A stretch of DNA of 64,000 nucleotides from Viscum album (lineage: Eukaryota > Streptophyta > Magnoliopsida > Santalales > Viscaceae), in NCBI GenBank assembly GCA_963277665.1, contig OY728125.1, positions 1,712,084,889-1,712,148,888 on the forward strand, written 5' to 3'. Positions 1-11,101 of the stretch are shown one piece after another. The position numbers were made by a program, and so were the translations under genes. The notes beneath the pieces were generated by a model, which worked only from the letters and a program-made list of their open reading frames with translations, did not search any database and was not told the DNA's origin. Within the stretch, counting starts at the first letter, position 1. Every line of letters begins with the position of its first letter.

Positions 1-299
1 ATTAGCATAAAAGAAGGTTTTGGCCACCCTGATTTACCCCTTCCCTCTCAGGGTGTTCCAGAGTCCTTCACAGAAAACACACCTAGTTAAATGAAACATA
101 CATTTTAAATTCATGATGCTTGGAATCAAGTGCTTATTTTAATGTCCTGTTCATAAGACACTGGGTACTTACCTTTTATGGTCATGTAAAAAGGTCTATC
201 AATGCTATATAGATTATCACTGTCCATCTAGGATGCTACGTCAATATAGTTTTATGTCATTTAGATCAGACTATAAGTTTAATATTTTATGTGCATAAA

Positions 300-1480
300 A
301 TTAGGGCCATTGATTATTTTCTTATGCTCATAGAATTAAAACTTGACGATTCCTCTTTCATGAAAAGAACAACATGACCAACATGGAATTGTTTTGAGGA
401 GTGAGACATTTCCCATCAATGGTGACAAAAGAGTATGCACAATTGGGATAGACCTTGTAAATGATATATGGTCATTCAAAATTGGGATTGAACATGGGTT
501 ACTTCATAATGTGTATCATTATCATTGGAGAGCCAATACTATATCACCATGGAGGATAGAGAAGAGTACAACCATCTTATTGAACTCTCTAGATAGCTTG
601 TTCTAGTGCCTCTCAATGTTGTTCAGGACATTGAGCATGTTTTTATCCATGGGTAACAATTATAATAGATAGACCTTGACTATCCGATTTGATGTTTGAT
701 GGTCATAGATAATTGTTTTAACTGATGTAAACTTGATCTTTATGGGATAACTACCTGTTTTTTTCATACCATGAAATATGGTGTCAAATGGGTGGAATTT
801 AATGTTTTTATCTGATAATCCCAGGGGGAATTGGGGATCTTATCATGGAATATTATCATTTATATCCCACTATCATTTATAGAATTTTAGAGAGGGATTT
901 TATTGAAATCCTTGGTTATCCATTCACCTATGCATTATAGCAGTCTGTATGGTTGGACTGGATATTGTAATTTGGTTATAACATGTTGAACTCTCCAACC
1001 CAGAATTTGGTGCCTTTATTAGTGATAATGGAATATGGGGATGTTAATTAATAAATGATATTTGAGATCATGAATTCAACTGCCGAATGGGAATTTAATT
1101 ATTTGATTCTAATCTATTTCTTCAACTTGGAGAAGAACTCCATCATGTTCAGAATGAACATGAACCAACAAACTGTTGATAGAAGATATGGTCCCTCGAT
1201 ATCATGTCCTGGGAAAACAAAGGGATAAGAATATTTGGTGGTATTGAGGGGTTATAGAAGTCGATGAAATTTTTTGGCATGGATATTACATTCATTTCAC
1301 ATCAGGGAGAACTCGATATAGTCATAAACTGTGGTGGACCAACAGAATCCCATCCTTCAAAGTAGATGGTTGAGTTTCAACCCTACCTAAGGAGAACAGT
1401 TAGACCCAACCTGCAAATCCTGCATATCCTAGGGAATATAATCACCCTGAATTCAGTTGAGAATAATTAAATCTAACCCA
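300..1480 (-). pseudogene. Integrase relic of the Tat/Ogre-like element
   Basis: The minus-strand translation keeps short blocks of a retroviral-type integrase core, which would insert the cDNA copy. The clearest is IITNKGTKFW near 1,000-1,030, equivalent to the family block IITDNGTNF around the second catalytic Asp (here Asn). It is followed by a VNG block near 920-930, where the family has NGAVEAANK. A further block near 570, EFNKMV, resembles the AFNKKV segment of the integrase tail. Stops and frame changes are frequent, so this is a dead remnant. It lies downstream of the RNase H relic, as expected. Confidence 0.5.
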
Positions 1481-2149
1481 CATCTGTAGAGAGTCTGATC
1501 ATGGGTTTTCTTACTCTCAAGGGTGAATTGATCTTTGAATCAATGGATTCTCTCACTCATAGATTGATCAATCGGGAGAACAGTATTCTTAAGACACATT
1601 ATTAATGGAATGGTCAAATCAGATATTTATTTTTCTTTGGGGGATCTATTGGTCTTGAAGAGGAGGCACCAGTGGTCAGGTGGGTTTCATACTATTTTTC
1701 ATCATCATCTGGGATGAAGGGAGTGATAACACTTCGATTCTCCAAATGGTTGAATATGTCATCTAATTCATGGTCTATAAGGGATGCATCTAAGCTAGCC
1801 AAATCATCATCTAAACCATTCTATGATAGGAAAACAAGAGTTACCATTGGATGAGAAGGAAATTTGTCTATTATCATATGGGTGTGCTTTAGCATAGATA
1901 CAGATTCTAGCTTTCAGATGGTGTAGTAACTAATGATCTTCAAGATGAATAACATAGAGTATCCCAATATATGAAGGTGGGGAACATCGATATCGATGGT
2001 CTACTCAAGACTAGTAATGATATAATGACTATTTTCCTCTTTATTGGGGAAACCACATATATATGGAGTGGATAGGTTAATACTACCTATGTCGGGATGA
2101 TGAAGATGAATACTAGACCTAAGCATTTATGCTTGGGATCCCCGAGCCT

Positions 2150-2620
2150 TTTACTAGTTAATCAATAGGAGGCACCATCAAAATGTATCTTATATTATGG
2201 TATGTATTGATACACTAGAAGGATGAACTCATTTGTGATGTCAACATCCATATGAACTCATTTGTGTGCTAGATGAGTGGTCAAAAAGATTTAAAGTGCA
2301 TGATCTGAGATGAGATTCTTTTGAACAAACCCGATGTCGAACTACAGAAGAATCACATTCCAACATTCTTTAATTCCCATCAATATCAGATGGTTGAGGA
2401 TATAATTTATTGAATCTAAATGGGAGACCATCTACAATTCATTATTTTGTTGATAATTCCAGAACATCTATAATGAGAAAACCAACATGAGCTAGCTCTT
2501 TTAAATAAGAGAATATTTTGACTCTATATCGAGGAGTATGTGACTGAGATAGTATAAAATATCCCCTATCCCTTCATTATTAATTGGGGAATGAAGTGAA
2601 CTGAGTTATCATTTTATGGT
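2150..2620 (-). pseudogene. RNase H relic of the Tat/Ogre-like element
   Basis: On the minus strand the blocks DILYYLSHILLDIESKY and then WMVSHLDSINYILNHLIL appear in order at family spacing. They correspond to the Tat-lineage RNase H blocks that read roughly AIYYLSKKFT..E..Y and WLISKMDPLKYIFEKPAL. A later block around VQKNLISDHAL, followed by THLANEFIWM, matches the VTQKSIKG..AEHLA..P segment. RNase H removes the RNA strand during reverse transcription. The frame is broken by several stops, including two inside the first block region. Confidence 0.65.
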
Positions 2621-2869
2621 GCTCACATAAAGGACCAACAGATCCAATGATAGGGATTGAATCAGAACTGAAGGCTACAACATATAATTCCTAATCTCAT
2701 CAAATGCGGTATAACACTCTTCATCCCATTTTTATATAGCCCCTTTCATCATAATCCTAGAGAAGGGATTAAACATTACTTATAAATTCTTGATAAATCA
2801 TTGTATTTTGGAAAAATGGTCTAGAAGACTATGGAGTTCATGAAGGTTACTCAGAAGAGGAATCAGGCC

Positions 2870-3600
2870 GTTGGCCTAGAGTTTCTCTTGGTTAATTTGG
2901 ATGCCTCTATATAAAAAAAACTCAGATTAGCTTATAGGGGTAACCCTGAAAGCATCATTCAAGATGTTTGTCATCCACTTTCAGGAATGATTTAAGTTAA
3001 TCACATTCTCATGATCTTTGAGATAGTCCAAACACTATCAGTATGTAACCACCATGTCATCTAAGTAGAATTCCACAAGCATCATGAGGATCGGTTTGAT
3101 GATGTCATGTATGGATACATGATAAGTTTATCTAACATTCATCAGATAAAAATGTAATCACATGATATAATAATGTACCTTATATTTCTCCAAATGTGGT
3201 AGATTCCTTATCTTAAAGGGCCATCAGGATCTGATTGTACCTAGAGTATCCATCCATGTAGGATTGATCCTGGTACCCAATTATGGTGTCAATAAAAAAC
3301 AATCACTATAAGGGTAAATCATCATTTATAAAGTGGTGATTGATGTACCAGATGCCCATTTAAACATTTATATGTTAGTTCTACTTCAATTTTGTCCTGA
3401 CACTAGTGGTACTAAACCTTATTAAAGAAGCTATATTTCGTAACCTTGTCAACATTGTCTCTGACCATCGAACTGTGAGATGGGTTCATTTTATTGGAAA
3501 GCTACATGAACCCATGTGGTCTTATTGAGATACCAAGATTGTGGATAGTGAACTAAGAATCCAGTCTCAAAAACTCATGATAATAACAGGCAAACACATC
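2870..3600 (-). pseudogene. Reverse transcriptase relic, Tat/Ogre-like
   Basis: The minus-strand translation shows MDGYSRYNQILMAL, then a stop and DKESTTF, then GTLLYHVITF. This is the plant gypsy RT stretch FMDGFSGYNQI.MAPED.EKT.F...GTFCYKVMPF. The next block, EFYLDDMVV, stands where the catalytic YVDDM is expected (YLDD keeps both Asp). Upstream, NDDLPL resembles the DDFPLPHID block. The order and spacing make a gypsy RT certain enough; the choice of Tat/Ogre lineage comes from the MPFGLKNA-type context and the neighbouring RNase H. Confidence 0.7.
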
Positions 3601-4369
3601 ATGGTTCAACTTCATGAAATTTACATTCTACTTTTGTTCCAATGTGGGCATGGCTATACTAAACTGTGTCAGAAATGAATCTACCTTGATAGCAAGGTTC
3701 ACCTAAACCAAATCATCAATGGTGGTGTAGACACCTTACTCAAATGAAAGAGTATAATATTTGTAATATCCTTTGTTGTCTAAGGTAGAGAGATCATATG
3801 GATGAAGAAAATACTCTAGGGTAATTGATTCTAGAGGAACACTAGTGCTAGCATGGGCAATAGTGGAATCATCGCTAGGAGACTCCTACTCTACTGAACC
3901 ATGGTGATAGAGGCTATCATGAAAATTCCATCAGCCCTTAAACTATGTGTCCCATGTGGGATATTGAAGAAATTATGAAGGATTCTATTGTGTTAATTCA
4001 ACACAAATCAACGAAACAAGCATGTATGATGTACATCTGTAGCAATTGGGAAAACAACATCGTACATGTTAGGTGGTTGGTGTTTCGGTATCACCGAATC
4101 CTGAACCATGTAGGAGTATGAGGTAATATATAAATAATATTTTTACCTAGTAACATGACGACCTTTCTTATCATAAAATAAAAAACAACTACCTTCATCA
4201 ATTATTGTAGCCTCCAACAGAGAATCGATAGGATCAATGAATCATCCAAATCAATCTAATGGATGACTATGATGGAGTCATTCTAATCATTTTTGGTCCA
4301 CACCTACCTGTTCAAGATGAATTTTTATGCAACATCTTTATAGCTAGCTTGACATGAGAAGATAGAAAC

Positions 4370-4740
4370 AACACGATGGGGTATACATGCTTGAGTATTG
4401 AGGGAGTACTTCTATCCCAGGTGATATGATGAGGGAACTACTATATGATGATGAATACAAGGTCTACTAATAAACAAGTTGTTAGTGTATTCCTATGGGA
4501 TGACAATAAATTAAGTGTTTACTATAAAACATCCAAACATGGGCTTCAAACAGATCCTTCCAAGAAGTCTCTATTTGGTCTTATTGTATTCTTGAATCTT
4601 CACATCAGAGGGACTCAAGTATATTTTAGTGAGTCCCAACAAAAGGATATTTTAGTTTGGGATAATATTTTTCATGGAAGCAGTGTCAAATTGATAGTGA
4701 TGATCATACATGCCATTGAATTGGCTAGTGATGTACCATA
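4370..4740 (-). pseudogene. Aspartic protease relic of the Tat/Ogre-like element
   Basis: The minus-strand translation carries KIYLSPSDVKIQEYNKTK, then LLGRICLKPMFGCF, then RPCIHHHIVVPSSYHLG. This runs parallel to the Tat-lineage protease: the segment after the DNGSS site, the GEIDLP..IGP.TF block, and the hallmark RPWIH.AGAVPSSLHQKLKF. The catalytic D-S/T-G site is not recognisable, so only the second half is secure. The plus-strand reading frame at 4,445-4,741 is an antisense shadow of this segment. Confidence 0.6.
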
Positions 4741-7700
4741 GAAGGATGTTCCCCTACATGAGAGAAATTTTTTCATCCCCAGATAAAGAGATGATGAAAT
4801 GGAATTGTGAAAGCTTGATATCCTCTATGTATAATGTATCTAAAACAAAAACCTATTTTTCATACAATAAGGGGATTTTCAAAGCATTAATGAAGGATTA
4901 TTCGTCTATTCTGAATAACAAAGATCCCCAAGGATCGAGAGATTTATAGTAATGCTGGAATAGTGATTCAATATATAATATTTACATACTAGATGAACAT
5001 TTCTACCCACACGATATTTGTATATGGAGGGAAGTACAATGGGTACTAATGGAATAAATCTAGTGTTTCAGATGGTTCTAGAAACGTTCCACTTCTGATC
5101 TGACAAACAACCAAAAAGAAGCACTGAAGGGTCATTGAATGATTGAGGATTCAATAGATATAGTTGATCATGATGCTGATGTGGCTATTCTACATTACTG
5201 ATTCCCATGAACATCAATAGTGGTGATTCTGGTAGAGTGGGCTGCATAAACTGTGTCTGGTGATTTCTACACATTTTCTACTTTCTAGTGTATGTGGCAT
5301 GCAATGACTGGCTTGAGGCACTAGACTGAGTATCCAACAATTTTATTTTCCTCGAAATCTCCTTCGATGAAATAATCTAGGAACATTAGATTGGAATTCA
5401 ATATATTCCTTATTTTCTAAGAAATTTTTGGGATCCACCAATTTTATCGTATTTATAGAGTCATACACCCTATCATTATCATTAGAGTCATTTGATATGA
5501 GATGGACTCAGGGTACGATTCCTATATCTGAACACATGATGTCACTAAGTGTACAGGATGTCATTGGAAATGGAAAGGGACTTTTCATTCACTTAAACCA
5601 TCAGATCCTATTATTCCATGATATAAAAGGATAAGAATTGGATACTGATGTTATTGTTAGAGAAAGAACAATGAATTCAAGAGGTTCAGGATAATCCTAG
5701 GACGATAAAAATGATGTCATGGTATTGAGTGAAATCCCTATGAACCAACTAATCACCATACATTTGAGTCCCATGGATGGAAACTCATTTCAACTCACTA
5801 GAACCATCGTTTTCACTACCATGCATTGTAGAGATATGTGAAACCTACACCGGGAATTCACCTAGCTTGACCATGTCATTCTCCACCTAGTCTCAGTGCC
5901 ATTCCTTGAACAAATAATAATTATAGTTTTAATATTTTGGGATACTATGGTAAGGGAAGTGGTCTCAATGAATAGTGATCTCAACCTCATGGGGATTTCT
6001 GTATTCAAAATGCTTTAGAATCTCTTGTTCTAGGGTGTTGTTGAAATAATTGGGATCCTTACCTTATAGGATGGAGTAGGTCATGTTTCTCCTATTTAGA
6101 AGGGGATCTCAAGGAGTTGGTCCATTATGAGGGGAGGGGTGCTGACAACGGGCTAGGGTTGCATTCTATCATCTATTTGGGGGACCATATTATGGAGGTT
6201 ACTGTATGTTATGAGAATGGTGGGGTGGATATTTATGAGGTTTTTCTCCCCAATGAGGCTATACATGGAAATGCTCTATGATAGACATCGTTAGATTCTA
6301 TGGGGGGCCAACCTGTACAATTTTAGAAGTCTATTCATTGGTGTCTCTTCTTGTAAAAGATGGAAGAGGAATGAGATATTCCAGCTTGTATTTCTATAAG
6401 TGCACCTCTAGGTATTGATTTTTTTTTTGAAATCCTAGAATAAAACATTGAAATTATGAGTGATATGTGTAGGAACTCATTTAGTTTGGATATTACCCAC
6501 ACACATTTTGAATATCTTCTCTTGAGTCAGCTGCATGTCGAGTGAGTAAGTAAGGCCTTTATACCTAGAGTTTTTTTATTCCCTCATATGGCCCTCTCTT
6601 ATAGTTTAAGAGGTGAAAAATGATTATTTCTTATGTTGAAAAAATCCTTGTAATGAAAATAAAAGTGTAGGTCTTCACAGGCAGTGATGGACACCATGGG
6701 TAACTGGTTATACTAGATGAACATAGTCCTTTCTAATATCAAAATGAAAAATTAGACATTTGCTATGTCCTTCTCCTTAGGGGTCCCCAACATGGGGCCT
6801 TACCAAAAGATGTAGAGGGAAAGAATCTACAGTAGTTCACCCATCTATTTGATGGGGTTCAAAGTAGGATTACGAAAATTTGAGGGTGATTTCATATAAT
6901 CCACCCACAATGGATACGACTTTATGTCAGGTGGGATTTCCACCTATAACATTTCTAGTGATTCTAGCGGAGTAGTTATATATTTTATCATATAATAGTT
7001 ATGGATATTACTTTCATGATGAGGTTTTTGGACCACCAATTCATTGAAAATCTCAGCATCAGGATAGATAGGAACACTTTCTCATGGAGATTACAGTTGA
7101 GAAACATGATCTTTAGCATGAGGAGCATCCTGATCTGGGTTTAGATGAAGGTTATTACATTTATTAGATGACGTTTTTTACATAATATATGGTATTTTCC
7201 ATTAAAATATTTTTTATACACTATTGGGATATGCAGGATTGCAAGAATAAGTTGAGTTTAGCTTGATGAGAAGAACTTCTGGCTGCTCCTGCTGCCTTTG
7301 GGATGGAGGGATTGGATTGTTTATTGTATTTCCATAATCTAGACATCACTCAGCTAGTTTTTTTACAAGTATCCTCTCAAGGAGTCTCCTATGATATTAT
7401 ATATGTTTTGAGAAACACATACATAATGGGTTCTATGTATATATTTTGTGTGGCATTAGATGGGTCAGAGGGATTAGAGGTCCCAATCTACACTTGACTG
7501 TTATTGGTATCTCAACCAACTAGAGATGATGCAGAAGGTTTTCCAAGGATGAGTTCCTACCATTTAATGTGAGTGGGGATACCTCTATTATATTCCACAT
7601 AATAATGTGGTACCCCAAGGGGTGGTCCTCTATATCATACCCTACCTTAGGGTCCCTTCCATTTAGTTCCCTTTTTTCACCCATTTTTATAGTGAGTACA

Positions 7701-8760
7701 AATGAATTCATATCCTAAATATCCTCTGGATAATCTAGTTTCCACATGATGTAACAATAGAGGAGAGCATCATATATTTCTATCCCAAGATCTATACATG
7801 TAGAGATGCCTCCATAATAATTATTTAGAGAACTATAATGATATAATCAAAAATTTGTGGGAAGGTATAGTGATAGCTAGTGATGAAGGATGATGCACCA
7901 CTAGGACTTCTTCCTACTCAACAATGTGGAACTGCTAGAAAATGTTGTAAAAGTGTTACTTGAACATTTTCTCAACTAACTAAGGATCACAGAGGTGGAA
8001 AATCATCACCCAGATGGTTTGGAGAATTTATGTAATATGGTTCTGAGTGAGGGACTCTAGAATGTTGATGCTGGGATCATCATTCGTCCAGAATACTTTA
8101 GATTGGTAAATCGTTGAAAGAGTGTCCCATAAGATTCCCTGTTTAGAATCAGGGAACAGTTCTTTGATAGACCAGGATCCAATTACTTCTTGATAAGAAA
8201 TTAGTAAGGAAAATTATGTGGACTATTATACTAGGATACTGTCTAATGGAGTGTTCAATGCATGAACTTATGGATCAATATACAATATTCATCTCTGGCA
8301 AGCAGGGCCCACTATATCATCATGTCCCTATAGGTAGGGGTTCTTTCCCCTACATCATGTACAAGGGAAGTGGAATTCATCTGTGGGTCCACTAGGTGCT
8401 CAATGTCAATCATGTGTTTGGAATACTTTTCATGATCTGATTTAGAGATAGATAATGAAGCTAGTTATGACATAGATGACATAATTGTAATATTGTGGAA
8501 GGGATCAATGTCTTTATTCTTCCTTCATGTTCTTGTGAAAGTATTATGTGGTCTTATGAACCTCCCCTTCTGTGATGGAAAACAACACCTCTAGACCTCC
8601 AACATAATAATCTGATGTAGAAGAATTGGGGAGGCTCTATCACTGAATTTAATTCACCTTCAGAGATAGAGAAGTGAATGGGATTGATAACAACTTGTCG
8701 CTTCCAGGAGATTTTACTTGAGTACCAATGGTTCACCCTCTTACCCTGGGATAATTACTC
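4741..8760. other. Unresolved part of the Tat/Ogre-like element (gag expected)
   Basis: By position this stretch should hold gag and the gag-protease spacer, read on the minus strand. I could not identify a capsid block or a CCHC zinc knuckle. Short open stretches on both strands (for example 5,428-5,634 plus, 7,520-7,711 minus, 8,554-8,736 minus) show no recognisable motif and are probably chance frames in decayed coding DNA. Confidence 0.35.
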
Positions 8761-8779
8761 TAGGTAGGGAACATCTTTA

Positions 8780-9925
8780 GCATGAGGAGGACCTTTGTTC
8801 TATTATTTTATTTCATTACGAGAGACTTCTCTTTAATTTTTCGGTATATGGGGAGGACCTATATCAGTTTTTACTAAAGAACAAAAGGTCGTCGCTCTGT
8901 CGATTGATTTAGTAGAGATAACCTGTAGTTCAGCCACCATAATCAGGATTTTGACCTCCATGTTGGGCATGGATGCAGGAGAAGCTATTTTGTGTTGATT
9001 CTTTGTGGAATGAGGTCCTTCGTAGTGGTCAATCGAGAAACAGGGAGGGCTTCAATGTTGAGAAGCATGAGAAGGAAATGTACGATTCAAACTAGTTGTT
9101 GGATGCATGGGTAGGAACTCTACAATATTGAGTAAGACATCAACTCTTGTAGTATATGGAATATGAAGGAACTCCATGATGGATAGAGGTTCTACAAGGA
9201 TGGCCACTACACTGGTTGCTAATGAATCAGGGAGGAACTCATCTTGGATCCATGTTGGAGTGGGGAGGACCACCTCTTGAGCTGGTAGAAACATGGAGAG
9301 GACGTCCATATTGGTTAAATATTTCGTGGAGAGAACCTACATGTTGGATAGTGGTTATTTTTGGAGGGCCTTCTTACTGGTTTTAAATGATGAATGGTGG
9401 ACCTCTGCTTGGATAGATTCTTGAGTGGGGATGACCTCCTCTTGAGATGGTGGAATCATGTGGGGGACCTCCATTCTGGTTGAAAATTACATGAAGAGGA
9501 CCTCCGTGTTGGCAGGTTGTTGTATGAGGAGGTCCCATGCACTAGTTCTCAATGATGCTGAAAGGGACTCCACATGGATCGATGCATGAGAAGAGAGGAA
9601 ATTATGTTGATCTCGGAGTGGAAATAAGAGGGCCATCATGTGGATGGTTAGTGACATGATGTGTGCCTCTATATTGGGAACCATAAGAATAGGGTGGACC
9701 ACTATGATGGATGCCGATGAAGCATGGAGGTCCTCATCTTTGGCCGATGCTGGGAACACTGTGATGTCCTCCATTTCAAGTGTTTGTGTGGAGAGGATCT
9801 CAACTCTGACTAGAGATAATTCAGGTAGGTCATACATAATGGATCCCATCATCATGGGAAGGCATGTGATGTTTTTTTGTTGTGTCGGTGCCCAAAAGAG
9901 TCAGTAAGACCTCCATGGGCCATGG
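8780..9925 (-). repeat. Degenerate 33-bp coding-phase tandem repeat (11-codon units)
   Basis: Read on the minus strand, about 35 successive units of 33 bp each begin with GAG GTC CTC or a near variant. From about 9,870 down to 9,095 the period is exactly 11 codons and stays in one frame. Example units are EVPHMIPPSQE, EVIPTQESIQA, EVHHSSFKTSK, DVLSMFLPAQE, VVLPTPTWIQD and EFLPDSLATSV. The pattern is [EDV]-[VF]-[LP]-[PSH], five variable residues, then a polar pair and an acidic residue or Met. Units below about 9,090 continue in a shifted frame. Only a few units contain stops. The array ends a decayed ORF that starts near 11.1 kb. I do not recognise the protein family. Confidence 0.75.
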
Positions 9926-9929
9926 TTAA

Positions 9930-11101
9930 TGGATTTATTCTAATTGGGCATTGAGGATTCCCTACTCTATAGCAGTAGGAATATGGTAGAGTACCCTAGT
10001 AGAGGAACCTTCCACTAAAGGTGTGGAATAGGATTTAGTGTTATGTGAATCCTTAAGGGAATGGGCCCGACGTTATTGTCGGGTAAGAAATACCAGGGTT
10101 AGAAGAGTAGGGGAATAGTTCACTTGTTCCTCATTATAAAAGACTGGTTGTCATTGGCATTGACGAGGCCTCTTTGGAGCCCTCCTAGGTGACTCCATGA
10201 TAGCAATAGATGGTAGGGTAACCCTGATATCCCATACCTCATTGGAATATGGAAGTAAGTCATAATATTTCTCGGGGGAGAGGCTCCCAATGTGGTTCAT
10301 CATTGGAGTGGGGAGTAGCAGATCTATGTGTGGACCTTGGGGGTGCCAATTTTAGTAAGGTGTAGAAGCCTCCCGGTCCAAGTGATCCATATCTCTTGAG
10401 GGAATGACTCTCTTTGGCTTGTTCAGTAGTATAAGGGTTTCTATCATCCTCATCTGAATGATTTCTCATGGTGAGTTAGGGTATGGGTTTCTGTTAACTA
10501 ATGGGATAAATTAAATTAGTGTGGAGGGGGGCCATGCATGATTTCCTCAATGACATTTATTCTAACCATGCGTCTCTAGGTGAGGGATGATTGGTTTCAT
10601 TAATCTCGTGTCTTGCAATGTATGAATATCTTTCTATAAGTATGAGTACAAGGAAAACATTACACAATAAACCAAAAGTTTTCCAATATTTCCTGGATGG
10701 AAAGATATTCATGCCTACTATGTTGTATCCTGGGATGCCCATCCTTTGACTGCCCTAATTTCTGGAGAGTTATAAACAGGGACCACAAAATTCTCATTGG
10801 GTACTAGTGTCGAATTACTGGATCCGGGGAAATGCTTATCTATTGATTTCCAGAAAACTACAAATACCAATGTTGGAGATAATATATTCACATTGGTCTC
10901 ATTATTTTTATCCAAGGATTTTTCAGGGATCACCTCCTTGCGTCTTATTGTCCTCACGACATGTAATATACCCCACAATCCATTTTTCCAATGGCGGTAT
11001 AGATTCAACACATTATCAGAGATGTATTCTCCTTGATCGAAATAGGATGATGCGATGTCAGTTCCTCCATCCCTTGATTTCTTCATAGAATTCAATGTCA
11101 T
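9930..11101 (-). pseudogene. Decayed ORF upstream of the 11-codon repeats, possibly plant-mobile-domain-like
   Basis: Two open minus-strand stretches (10,718-11,101 and 10,260-10,469) and a basic stretch near 10,150-10,200 (MESPRRAPKRPRQ) lead into the 11-codon repeat array. The block VVPVYNSPEIRAVKGWASQD near 10,760 loosely recalls the Y.P.R.ARQFG.DQ block of plant mobile domain proteins, a domain also carried by some plant transposons. That resemblance is short and made by eye. The ORF sits upstream of gag-pol in a Tat/Ogre-like element, where elements of this lineage can carry an extra ORF1. It could equally be unrelated. Confidence 0.3.

Noticed and set aside
4445..4741. 98-codon plus-strand frame
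   Set aside because: It is antisense to the protease relic of the minus-strand Tat-like element, whose RP.IH...VPSS block gives a better explanation.
9638..9907. 89-codon plus-strand frame
   Set aside because: Antisense shadow of the 33-bp repeat array; the 11-codon periodicity is in a minus-strand frame.
10797..11088. Two overlapping plus-strand frames
   Set aside because: They lie opposite the longer minus-strand frame at 10,718-11,101 and show no motif.
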